From the NCBI GenBank assembly GCA_012799115.1, contig JAAZLY010000116.1:1-19654 (forward strand): a DNA stretch of 19,654 nucleotides, read 5' to 3'. The notes beneath the pieces are model-generated. The model made no database searches. It was given only the letters and a program-made list of their open reading frames with translations, and was not told where the DNA came from. The position numbers and the translations under genes are program-made. Source of the DNA: Bacillota bacterium. Its GTDB lineage: Bacteria; Bacillota; Limnochordia; Darwinibacteriales; Darwinibacteriaceae. Of the stretch, positions 7,839 through 14,597 are shown one piece after another. Position 1 is the first letter of the stretch; each line of letters opens with the position of its first letter.

Positions 7839-9604
7839 CGGAGTGGAAGCGAACACATCATTGTGGAGAAGTGAGAAAGACGTTTGCTGGTCAAACAATA
7901 ACACTTAATGGTTGGGTCAACCGGAGACGGGATCTTGGTCAGGTCATCTTCGTGGACCTGAGGGATCGTTCCGGCTTGGTGCAGATTGTCTTGGACCCCG
8001 AAGTGCTTGGTCCTGAGCAGTTTGCCCTGGCTGAGCGCTTACGAAGCGAGTTTGTCATATCCGTACAGGGTATCGTTCAGGAACGTCCTGAAGGGCAAGT
8101 CAACGATAAGATGGCAACTGGTGAAGTGGAGATCCATGTATCTCAGCTCTCCATTCTCTCCGAAGCGAAGACGCCTCCTTTCCACATTCACCAAGCGTCT
8201 GATGTTGACGAGGCGTTGCGCCTGAAGTACCGTTACCTGCACTTAAGGAGTAAGGAACTGCAGGAAACGATTATGCTACGTCACCGCACAGTAGCTGCTG
8301 TGCGCTCGTACCTTGATGGCCAGGGCTTTTTGGAGATTGAGACTCCACTTCTGATCCGTTCTACGCCAGAAGGAGCTCGGGACTATATTGTACCTAGCCG
8401 TGTACATCCTGGGGAGTTTTATGCCTTACCACAGTCGCCTCAGCTTTTCAAACAGCTACTTATGATTGGTGGATTTGAACGTTACTACCAGATGGCCCGT
8501 TGTTTTCGCGATGAAGACCTCCGGGCGGATAGGCAGCCGGAGTTTACCCAGATTGACGTAGAAATGTCCTTTGTCGATAGAGATGAAGTCATGAAGACGA
8601 TGGAAGATATGATTATCCATGTCCTGTCCGAGGTGAAGGGAGTTCAGATCGAGTCACCCATTCCAAGGCTCTCCTATCAGGAAGCCATGGATCGCTATGG
8701 CTCGGATAAACCAGATACGCGTTTTGCCATGGAGCTTGTGGATGTAACAGAGCACCTAGGCAATAGTGAGTTTCGGGTGTTCGCCGATACAGTGTCTACA
8801 CAGGGAGTCATTAAGGGTCTCAATGTCAAGGGTGGGGCGAGTTTTACACGGAGGCAGATCGATCAACTGAGTGAACAGGCTGTCAGCATGGGAGCTAAGG
8901 GATTGATGTGGTTTGCCATCGAGGAAAGCCAGATTCGATCACCCATCGCTAAGTTCTTAAGTGAACAGGAACTCGATGCCATCCGCAAGACGTTAGCTGG
9001 CGAGGTGGGAGATCTCTTACTCCTGGTGGCTGGAAGTTACGATCTAGTCAGCGACGTCCTAGGACGCCTCCGTCTTGCTTTAGCGAAAGAGCTCGATTTG
9101 ATTGACGAGAACCTCTATAACTTGCTGTGGGTGGTTGATTGGCCGCTCCTTGTCTATGATGAGGAAGCGGGTCGCTACATGGCTGCGCACCATCCCTTTA
9201 CAGCGCCCCTCGACGAAGATGTGGACCTGCTGGAAAGCGATCCTGGTAAGGCCCGTGCCAAGGCCTATGACTTAGTCCTTAATGGAGTGGAACTTGGTGG
9301 CGGAAGTATCCGCATCACCAGCCGCAGCTTGCAGGAGAGAATGTTTGCTGCACTAGGCTTTAGCATGGAAGAGGCCTATGACCAGTTTGGTTATTTTTTG
9401 GAGGCCTTTGAGTATGGTGCTCCTCCCCATGGTGGAATTGCCTTTGGCTTGGATCGCCTCATCATGCTCTTGGCCAAACGGCAGTCGATTCGCGATGTCA
9501 TCGCATTTCCCAAAACGATTAGCGCCTCGGATCTCATGATCGAAGCGCCATCGAGAGTCAGCGATAGACAACTAGATGAGCTGAAGATTAGCTTGAGAGA
9601 CTAA
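7835..9604 (+). CDS. aspS: Aspartate--tRNA ligase
   Basis: Class II synthetase of the bacterial AspRS type, 589 aa. The N-terminal OB-fold anticodon domain is GWVNRRRDLGQVIFVDLR (26-43). Catalytic motif 2 is FRDEDLRADRQPEFTQID (224-241), the bacterial GAD insertion spans about 300-420, NGVELGGGSIR is at 483-493 and motif 3 GIAFGLDRL is at 534-542. Leu34 takes the place that is His31 in the non-discriminating Pseudomonas enzyme, so this one may be discriminating for tRNAAsp; that is inference from one position. The start is ATG 7835, overlapping the hisS TGA (7836-7838), with TAGGAG at 7819-7824. An upstream in-frame GTG at 7826 falls next to this ribosome site and is less likely. The 3' end overlaps the convergent minus-strand gene by 17 bp. 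Confidence 0.97.
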   Translation: MTEWKRTHHCGEVRKTFAGQTITLNGWVNRRRDLGQVIFVDLRDRSGLVQIVLDPEVLGPEQFALAERLRSEFVISVQGIVQERPEGQVNDKMATGEVEIHVSQLSILSEAKTPPFHIHQASDVDEALRLKYRYLHLRSKELQETIMLRHRTVAAVRSYLDGQGFLEIETPLLIRSTPEGARDYIVPSRVHPGEFYALPQSPQLFKQLLMIGGFERYYQMARCFRDEDLRADRQPEFTQIDVEMSFVDRDEVMKTMEDMIIHVLSEVKGVQIESPIPRLSYQEAMDRYGSDKPDTRFAMELVDVTEHLGNSEFRVFADTVSTQGVIKGLNVKGGASFTRRQIDQLSEQAVSMGAKGLMWFAIEESQIRSPIAKFLSEQELDAIRKTLAGEVGDLLLLVAGSYDLVSDVLGRLRLALAKELDLIDENLYNLLWVVDWPLLVYDEEAGRYMAAHHPFTAPLDEDVDLLESDPGKARAKAYDLVLNGVELGGGSIRITSRSLQERMFAALGFSMEEAYDQFGYFLEAFEYGAPPHGGIAFGLDRLIMLLAKRQSIRDVIAFPKTISASDLMIEAPSRVSDRQLDELKISLRD

Positions 9605-9869
9605 GCGTTTTGGCCAGATCGTGGACGATATTGGCGCCTCTGGAGATAACGACACCCGTCACCAGGTAGTCGAGGAGTAGATGACGAACTGGGATCTCCA
9701 GGGTGCCCAAGAGCCCAATACCTGTGGCCCAGGCTAAGGCTACCCCTAAGACACCCGATAGGAAGGGTAGATAGCGGGTATTGAGATTGGGAACAGCAGT
9801 CTTGATGGTGTTCGTCAGCACCTCCACCACAAAGGCAATTGCCAATACTTTACCGAGAAGCTGATCCAT
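9588..9869 (-). CDS. Small holin-like membrane protein, function unknown
   Basis: A 93-aa minus-strand protein. ATG (9869-9867) is preceded by a strong AAGGAGG (complement of 9878-9884) with 8-nt spacing, good evidence that it is translated. Three hydrophobic segments are visible: about 5-25, 34-58 (with AWATGIGLLG) and 66-82 (LLDYLVTGVVISRG). A conserved-looking GVVISRGANIVHDL precedes a short polar tail. Size, topology and the ISRGAN..HDL ending resemble small phage-type holins and the holin-like proteins found alone in Clostridia chromosomes. No endolysin or other phage gene is nearby, so a lytic role cannot be claimed. It converges on aspS, overlapping its last 17 bp, and its upstream region backs onto the 6S RNA promoter. 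I could not identify a convincing promoter for it. Confidence 0.8.
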   Translation of the reverse strand: MDQLLGKVLAIAFVVEVLTNTIKTAVPNLNTRYLPFLSGVLGVALAWATGIGLLGTLEIPVRHLLLDYLVTGVVISRGANIVHDLAKTLSLSS

Positions 9870-9947
9870 ATGAAAGACCTCCTTTGTCTAGATGTATGTA
9901 CACCCATTTCTCAGTAGAACCGGGAAAAATCGGTACAGGGTGGGGGC

Positions 9948-9976
9948 TTGAATCTGCTGATTCGGTGTGATATCAT
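9948..9976 (+). promoter_or_regulatory. Sigma-A promoter of the 6S RNA gene
   Basis: TTGAAT (9948-9953), a 17-bp spacer and TATCAT (9971-9976), with an extended -10 TG at 9968-9969. The predicted transcription start is near 9983, just before the 6S-like sequence. No coding frame begins within the next 200 bp, so it drives a non-coding RNA. Confidence 0.82.
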
Positions 9977-9982
9977 CAGTTT

Positions 9983-10174
9983 AGACATTGATCCCCTGCT
10001 GTGCTCGCGATCAATCTGGCCTTGTTATGAGCCAACACCATAACACAGGGAACTTTAACTCGCATGAGCTAGAGCGGGCCCCCTTGAGGGGAGGCTCGAA
10101 CTGATGCGGTGAGTACCCACCTGCAAACGCAGGTTCATTCGGGTCAGCACTAGCGGTACGGCGGGGGTCTTATT
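9983..10174 (+). ncRNA. ssrS: 6S RNA
   Basis: An RNA of about 190 nt that should bind the housekeeping sigma-A RNA polymerase by mimicking an open promoter. It fills the aspS-tcdA gap, the location of 6S-1 (bsrA, aspS-yrvM region) in Bacillus subtilis. The fold by eye fits the 6S plan. A closing stem pairs 9993-10005 with 10155-10167 (13 pairs including GU). There is a large internal region, then an upper stem (CGCAT 10061-10065 with ATGCG 10104-10108; GAGC 10072-10075 with GCTC 10094-10097). The tip is CCCC-TTGA-GGGG at 10080-10091. Hairpins also form within the bubble: ACCTGC-AAAC-GCAGGT (10119-10134) on the 3' side and TGTTATG/CATAACA (10023-10029/10039-10045) on the 5' side. A promoter precedes it and a terminator follows. 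Ends are estimates. Confidence 0.85.
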
Positions 10175-10176
10175 TC

Positions 10177-10201
10177 TACCCCATTTGGGGTATTTTTTTT
10201 T
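10177..10201 (+). terminator. Intrinsic terminator of the 6S RNA gene
   Basis: TACCCC (10177-10182), ATTT loop, GGGGTA (10187-10192), then nine T (10193-10201). It ends directly at the tcdA ribosome binding site (GGAGG 10202-10206). No promoter fits between it and tcdA, so tcdA transcription probably comes from read-through. Confidence 0.87.
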
Positions 10202-10212
10202 GGAGGAAGAGG

Positions 10213-10905
10213 ATGGAACATAGGTTTACTCGCACAGAATTGATGCTGGGAGAACAGAATTTGAAGCGTCTAGCCAACACCAAGGTTGCGGTGATCGGAG
10301 TGGGAGGCGTCGGGGGATACGTTGCTGAGGCTCTAGCGCGCTCCGGTATTGGTGCCCTGGTCTTAGTTGATCATGATGTGGTCAGCATTACCAACCTTAA
10401 TCGTCAGATTATAGCTCTGGAGTCGACTCTAGGTAAACCCAAGGTAGAGGTCATGGCAGAGAGGATTAGGCAGATCAATCCGGGCTGTGAGGTGGAGATC
10501 CACCAGGCCTATTATGAAGAAGAACTACATAATCACTTGATTCCCGGCGATGTAGACTTCATTGCCGATGCCATCGATAGTGTTAGGGCCAAAGCTGACT
10601 TAATCGAACGCTCTTTGGCTGAGGGGCTTCCCATTATTGCTTCATTGGGGGCGGGGAACAAGCTGGATCCAAGTCGTTTGACGATCACAGAGCTTTCCAA
10701 AACCCACACCTGTCCTTTAGCCCGTGCCGTGCGCTTGGCCCTGCGGAAACGAGGCGTGACTACTCCTGTTCCAGTAGTCTTTTCACCAGAGCAACCTGTA
10801 GGTAGGCGAGAAGGGTCTGTACCAGGGAGTACATCCTTCGTTCCCCCTGCTGCGGGTCTCTTAATGGCGAGTTGGATTGTGAGGCAAATCTGTAAGGAGG
10901 CTTGA
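10213..10905 (+). CDS. tcdA: tRNA threonylcarbamoyladenosine dehydratase (TcdA/CsdL, ThiF/E1-like)
   Basis: E1-like ATP-dependent enzyme that cyclises t6A37 of ANN-decoding tRNAs to ct6A. The 230-aa protein has the Rossmann nucleotide loop VIGVGGVGGYVAEALARSG (27-45), acidic D53 in LVDHDVV, the E1-type NLNRQ (61-65) and an ADAIDS stretch (118-123). CPLAR at 167-171 holds a conserved cysteine. It is yrvM-like and shorter than the roughly 268-aa E. coli TcdA, as usual in Firmicutes. A general ThiF/MoeB role is less likely, because there is no neighbouring ThiS/MoaD or rhodanese gene and because aspS-6S-tcdA-rarA is the conserved Firmicutes order. ATG 10213 has GGAGG 6 nt upstream. rarA begins 3 bp after the stop. 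Confidence 0.93.
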   Translation: MEHRFTRTELMLGEQNLKRLANTKVAVIGVGGVGGYVAEALARSGIGALVLVDHDVVSITNLNRQIIALESTLGKPKVEVMAERIRQINPGCEVEIHQAYYEEELHNHLIPGDVDFIADAIDSVRAKADLIERSLAEGLPIIASLGAGNKLDPSRLTITELSKTHTCPLARAVRLALRKRGVTTPVPVVFSPEQPVGRREGSVPGSTSFVPPAAGLLMASWIVRQICKEA

Positions 10906-10908
10906 GGC

Positions 10909-12219
10909 ATGGATCTATTTGACCTTAGTTCATTGCGACATGAAAATGCTCCTTTAGCGGTGCGTATGCGCCCAGAGTCTCTTGACGAATATGTGGGTCA
11001 GGAACACATTCTAGGTGAGGGGAAATTGCTCAGACGGGCTATTACTCAGGATATCCTTCGTTCCATTATTCTCTATGGACCTCCAGGAGTGGGCAAGACT
11101 ACCCTAGGATATGTGATCTCCCAGACGACCAAGGGCGTATTTGTCAATGTCAGTGCCACTACGACCGGTGCTGCTGAACTAAAGAAACTAGCCTCTGAAG
11201 CTCGGGATCGCAGGGCTTTCCATGGGAAACGAACGATCTTGTTCGTGGATGAGATCCAACGCTTGAACAAGGGGCAGCAAGACGTCTTACTGCCAGCGGT
11301 CGAACAGGGAGATCTTGTCCTCATTGGTGCCACAACAGAGAATCCCTACTTTGAAGTGAATGCAGCCTTACTCAGTCGCTCCCAAATCTATCAGCTGCAG
11401 CCCTTGACAGCCCAAGAGCTAATGACTGTAGCCAAAAATGCCCTACGTCATCCCAAGGGACTCGGCGAGCTCAAGTGTACTGTCACAGAGGAAGCACTAG
11501 AACATCTCGTACGTATCGCCAATGGAGATGCTCGGGTGCTTCTTAACAATCTGGAATTTGCTGTCTTGACAACCCTGCCCAATGCAGATGAAGTCAGGAT
11601 CGTTGATCTTCCAGCAGCGGAGGAAGCCGCCCAGGCCCAGAGGGTACGTTATGACAAGAGTGGGGACAATCATTATGACGTAATCTCCGCCTTTATCAAG
11701 TCACTACGCGGAAGTGATCCTGATGCGGCACTGTATTGGTATGCACGCATGGTGTATGCGGGGGAAGACCCGCGATTTGTCGTGCGTCGCCTCTTGGTTC
11801 ATGCCGCGGAGGATGTAGGCATGGCCGATCCCAACGCTTTACTCATGGCCCAGGCCGCGGGATTTGCCCTAGAGTGGCTCGGCATGCCGGAAGCGAGAAT
11901 TCCAATAGCCCAAGCGATACTATATATCGCCACCGCCCCTAAGAGTAACTCTGTGGTTATAGCCGTTGATACAGCCTTAACTACAGTAGAGAAGTGGGGA
12001 GCTGAGCCGGTACCAGTTCACCTCCGGGACAGTCACTATGCAGGTGCCGCAAAGCTCGGTCACGGTAAAGGGTACAAGTACCCCCACGACTATCCCCATC
12101 ATTATGTAGCCCAAGACTACTTGCCAGACAACATGAAGGACTTCAAGGCATACGAACCCTCCGATCAGGGGCGGGAGAAAATCATCAAAGAACGCTTGGA
12201 GTATTTCCGTAAGCGCTGA
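10909..12219 (+). CDS. rarA: Replication-associated recombination protein A (RarA/MgsA AAA+ ATPase)
   Basis: AAA+ ATPase of the RarA/WRNIP1 family, related to clamp loaders, which acts at stalled replication forks. The 436-aa product starts with the family's PLAVRMRPESLDEYVGQEHILG. Walker A is GPPGVGKTT (57-65), Walker B is ILFVDEIQRLNK (110-121), and sensor 1 GATTENP follows (140-146). The C-terminal tetramerisation region contains the RarA hallmark GYKYPHDYPHHYVAQDYLP. ATG 10909 is preceded by AAGGAGG (10894-10900), and the stop of tcdA is only 3 bp away, so the two form an operon. After the stop there is a 120-bp gap with the iscR promoter and no good terminator. Confidence 0.97.
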   Translation: MDLFDLSSLRHENAPLAVRMRPESLDEYVGQEHILGEGKLLRRAITQDILRSIILYGPPGVGKTTLGYVISQTTKGVFVNVSATTTGAAELKKLASEARDRRAFHGKRTILFVDEIQRLNKGQQDVLLPAVEQGDLVLIGATTENPYFEVNAALLSRSQIYQLQPLTAQELMTVAKNALRHPKGLGELKCTVTEEALEHLVRIANGDARVLLNNLEFAVLTTLPNADEVRIVDLPAAEEAAQAQRVRYDKSGDNHYDVISAFIKSLRGSDPDAALYWYARMVYAGEDPRFVVRRLLVHAAEDVGMADPNALLMAQAAGFALEWLGMPEARIPIAQAILYIATAPKSNSVVIAVDTALTTVEKWGAEPVPVHLRDSHYAGAAKLGHGKGYKYPHDYPHHYVAQDYLPDNMKDFKAYEPSDQGREKIIKERLEYFRKR

Positions 12220-12252
12220 GGCTAGCCATGACTTTTTTGAAGGTCTAAAGCG

Positions 12253-12282
12253 TTGACAGTTACGCTGGCCTTGTGCTATCAT
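12253..12282 (+). promoter_or_regulatory. Sigma-A promoter of the iscR-iscS-iscU operon
   Basis: TTGACA (12253-12258), an 18-bp spacer and TATCAT (12277-12282). The predicted start of transcription is near 12289, giving a leader of about 50 nt before the iscR ATG at 12340. Confidence 0.82.
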
Positions 12283-12290
12283 AAACTCGT

Positions 12291-12325
12291 ATTCAATTCC
12301 TACCTATTTAGTCGGAAATGAATTG
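12291..12325 (+). promoter_or_regulatory. Candidate Rrf2/IscR operator
   Basis: CCTACCTATTTAGTCGG (12299-12315) is an imperfect palindrome. It is nested in a wider inverted repeat in which CAATTC (12294-12299) faces GAATTG (12320-12325). It lies over and just downstream of the predicted transcription start, where binding of the Rrf2 protein encoded next would block transcription. Assignment is inferred from position and symmetry only; a stem in the leader RNA is an alternative reading. Confidence 0.4.
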
Positions 12326-12339
12326 GAGGAGAATAGTCG

Positions 12340-12777
12340 ATGAGAGTATCCACAAGGGGAGAGTATGGGGTACGTGCCATGTTTGATTTGGCTCTCAATT
12401 TCGGTGAGGGACCGATAGCCCTGAAAACCATTGCGGAACGTCAGGTAATTTCGGAACACTACTTAGAACAGCTCATGGCAGCCCTCCGCAAGGCAGACCT
12501 AGTGAAGAGCAGGCGCGGGGCCCAAGGTGGTTACGAGCTTGCGGACACACCTGAGAATATCTCCATTGGGGAGATTATTCGCGTCCTAGAGGGACCTATC
12601 ACTCCCTTGGATTGCCTGGACGAAGAGAAGACGACTGGACCCTATTGCGGGCAACCTGAACGTTGTGTGCTGCGTAATCTATGGAGAGAGCTACAAGACA
12701 GTATGACGCAAGTTCTAGATAGCACGACATTGGAAGATTTGAGACAGAATGCCTATAGACTCGAGGTGGCGGAATAA
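12340..12777 (+). CDS. iscR: Rrf2-family transcriptional regulator, IscR-like
   Basis: A 145-aa winged-helix DNA-binding protein. The N-terminus MRVSTRGEYGVRAMFDLAL, the recognition-helix region ISEHYLEQLMAALRKADLVKS (split across 38-57) and RGAQGGYELA (59-68) are standard Rrf2. Three cysteines, C92, C103 and C109, are placed like the Fe-S ligands of IscR, so the regulator probably senses iron-sulfur status. The cysteine-metabolism regulator CymR is the main alternative, but it lacks this triad. It is first in an operon with iscS (2 bp gap) and iscU. With the candidate operator in its own leader, negative autoregulation of the operon is the likely scheme. ATG 12340 has TTGGAGGAG at 12323-12331. 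Confidence 0.93.
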   Translation: MRVSTRGEYGVRAMFDLALNFGEGPIALKTIAERQVISEHYLEQLMAALRKADLVKSRRGAQGGYELADTPENISIGEIIRVLEGPITPLDCLDEEKTTGPYCGQPERCVLRNLWRELQDSMTQVLDSTTLEDLRQNAYRLEVAE

Positions 12778-12779
12778 CA

Positions 12780-13937
12780 ATGAGTAAGATCTATATGGAC
12801 CATGCTGCAACGACTCCTATGCGACAAGAAGTACTAGACGCTATGTTGCCCTATTTTGGCACAGAATTTGGCAATGCGTCGAGTGTTTACGGTTGGGGGC
12901 GACGCGCTCACCAAGCTTTGGATGAAGCCCGTGACACAGTGGCAGAGTTGCTTGGAGCGGCAGCGAACGAAATCATCTTTACCTCAGGCGGATCTGAAGG
13001 CGCGAATATGGCCATCAAAGGGATAGCCTGGGCCTACCAAACGAAGGGTAAACACATTGTCACAAGTGCAATAGAACACCATGCTGTACTTGACAGTGTC
13101 CTATCACTGAAGAAGCATGGATTTGACGTCACAGTGCTTCCGGTAGATGAGGAGGGTTTAGTTAGTCCCGCCACGGTCGAAGAAGCCTTGCGCCCTGATA
13201 CCATTTTAGTGTCCATTATGCACGCCAATAACGAAGTAGGCACAATTCAGCCGATTCGTGAAATCGGTGCTATAGTCCGTGAGCATGGAGCGTTCTTCCA
13301 CACCGACGCAGTCCAAACCGCAGGCGTCTTGGATCTCAATGTTGGGGATCTCAACGTCGATCTACTTTCTTTATCAGCACATAAACTGTATGGACCGAAG
13401 GGTGTTGGCGCCCTCTACTGTCGTAAGGGAGTTCGTCTAGAGCCTCTGATCCACGGTGGGGCACAGGAGAGAAGACGTCGGGCGGGTACAGAGAACGTGG
13501 CTGGCATTGTCGGTCTTGCGAAGGCCCTAGAATTAGCTCGCCAGGAACAAGGAGCAGAAAACGAACGCCTTACCACGCTGCGGGATCGCCTGATTCAGGG
13601 CTTGCAGAAAATTCCTGCTACCAAGGTGAATGGCAGCCTAGTCCACCGCCTTCCCAATAACGTAAATGTGTGCTTTCAGTACATTGAAGGCGAGTCGATG
13701 TTACTCAATCTTGACTTGAAGGGTATTGCAGCCTCAAGCGGGTCAGCATGTACTTCGGGATCCCTTGATCCTTCTCACGTCCTTTTGGCCATGGGGCTAA
13801 CGCATGAAATCGCGCATGGCTCGTTGCGATTGACCCTCGGGCGATCGACTACGGAGACAGAGATAGATTATGTCTTGCAGGAAATACCGGTAATAGTGGA
13901 GCGTTTGCGCCAAATGTCGCCGCTCTATCAAGGATAG
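12780..13937 (+). CDS. iscS: Cysteine desulfurase (IscS/NifS)
   Basis: PLP enzyme that removes sulfur from cysteine and passes it as persulfide to IscU and tRNA-thiolation partners. The 385-aa protein shows MDHAATTP (6-13), SGGSEGANMAIKG (69-81), the base-stacking H100/H101, and the cofactor-contacting HTDAVQ (174-179). SLSAHKLYGPKGVGALY (197-213) carries the Schiff-base lysine K202, and the catalytic cysteine is C324 in SSGSACTSG. The long loop around C324 fits group I desulfurases (IscS/NifS) rather than SufS. It starts 2 bp after the iscR stop, with AGGTGG inside the iscR end as ribosome site, and iscU follows after 11 bp. Confidence 0.96.
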   Translation: MSKIYMDHAATTPMRQEVLDAMLPYFGTEFGNASSVYGWGRRAHQALDEARDTVAELLGAAANEIIFTSGGSEGANMAIKGIAWAYQTKGKHIVTSAIEHHAVLDSVLSLKKHGFDVTVLPVDEEGLVSPATVEEALRPDTILVSIMHANNEVGTIQPIREIGAIVREHGAFFHTDAVQTAGVLDLNVGDLNVDLLSLSAHKLYGPKGVGALYCRKGVRLEPLIHGGAQERRRRAGTENVAGIVGLAKALELARQEQGAENERLTTLRDRLIQGLQKIPATKVNGSLVHRLPNNVNVCFQYIEGESMLLNLDLKGIAASSGSACTSGSLDPSHVLLAMGLTHEIAHGSLRLTLGRSTTETEIDYVLQEIPVIVERLRQMSPLYQG

Positions 13938-13948
13938 GAGGTAGAAGC

Positions 13949-14332
13949 ATGTATTCAGACAAGGTGATGGATCATTTTACCAATCCCCGCAATGTGGGAG
14001 AGATTGCGGATGCTGATGGAGTTGGTGAAGTCGGTAACGCTCGTTGTGGAGATATCATGAAGCTGTGGATCAAGGTCGATAATGACGTAATCACAGATGT
14101 TAAGTTCAAGACATTTGGTTGCGGTGCGGCTATTGCTACATCGAGCATTATTACCGAGATGGCGATAGGTAAGACTGTTGCAGAAGCCGAGACGATTACC
14201 AACCAGCAAGTCGCTGAAGAACTCCATGGACTCCCTGCAGTGAAGATGCATTGCTCCAATCTTGCAGCTGAGGCTCTAGGAGCCGCGATCCAAGACTACC
14301 GGGCAAAGCTTGCTTCAAACTCTGCTTCGTAA
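13949..14332 (+). CDS. iscU: Iron-sulfur cluster scaffold IscU/NifU N-terminal type
   Basis: Scaffold on which Fe-S clusters are assembled from iron and IscS-derived sulfur. The 127-aa protein begins with YSDKVMDHFTNPRNVGEI and keeps the three cluster cysteines C33 (ARCGDIMKLW), C58 (FGCGAAIA) and C102 (KMHCSNLA), plus D35. It has only the IscU-like domain and no NifU C-terminal thioredoxin-like part. ATG 13949 has TAGGAGG at 13935-13941. A strong terminator follows, so the operon is iscR-iscS-iscU. The tRNA 2-thiolase gene mnmA, often next in Clostridia, is not here. Confidence 0.96.
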   Translation: MYSDKVMDHFTNPRNVGEIADADGVGEVGNARCGDIMKLWIKVDNDVITDVKFKTFGCGAAIATSSIITEMAIGKTVAEAETITNQQVAEELHGLPAVKMHCSNLAAEALGAAIQDYRAKLASNSAS

Positions 14333-14340
14333 GTATCCGT

Positions 14341-14371
14341 TCACCGGGCCTAAGGCTCGGTGATTTTTTTT
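14341..14371 (+). terminator. Intrinsic terminator of the iscRSU operon
   Basis: TCACCGGGCC (14341-14350) pairs with GGCTCGGTGA (14354-14363), ten pairs with one GU, around a TAA loop. Eight T follow (14364-14371). It sits 8 bp after the iscU stop. Confidence 0.93.
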
Positions 14372-14420
14372 GCCCAAATTGGAGAAGCTAGTGCTGAGAA
14401 AATCAAACGAGGTGATTGCA

Positions 14421-14597
14421 TTGGGCAATGGTCGTAACGTAATGATTATGGGCTTAGTTGGGCTTGCCTTAGGCATTTATGTAGGGAACACCATGAAGAC
14501 TGGCTCCGTGTCTAGACAGCTTCGAACGACAGGCAGAGTCTTGGCACGCAAGGCCCGGGGGCAAGTGGAGCAGCAGCTTAATAACTGGATGGATTGA
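14421..14597 (+). CDS. Small single-pass membrane protein, function unknown
   Basis: Start TTG 14421 is chosen because GAGGTGA (14409-14415) lies 5 nt upstream, giving 58 aa. The frame is open further up to a TTG at 14370, but that lies inside the iscU terminator; GTG codons at 14391 and 14412 lack better ribosome sites. The product has a short basic-polar N-terminus, one hydrophobic Gly-rich segment (about 8-21, VMIMGLVGLALGIYVG) and a basic amphipathic tail (RQLRTTGRVLARKAR) ending NNWMD. The layout recalls YtxH-like small membrane proteins, but no family is firmly recognised. Its stop overlaps the start of the permease gene (TTGA), so coupled translation is likely and a role with that transporter is possible. 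Confidence 0.7.
   Translation: MGNGRNVMIMGLVGLALGIYVGNTMKTGSVSRQLRTTGRVLARKARGQVEQQLNNWMD

Noticed and set aside
9885..9947. Promoter for the minus-strand holin-like gene (TACATA on the minus strand)
   Set aside because: No acceptable -35 is found at 16-18 bp spacing, so I do not list it.
12215..12246. Terminator after rarA (GGCTAGCC followed by TTTTTT)
   Set aside because: The self-complementary GGCTAGCC cannot form a stem with a workable loop and is five bases away from the T run.
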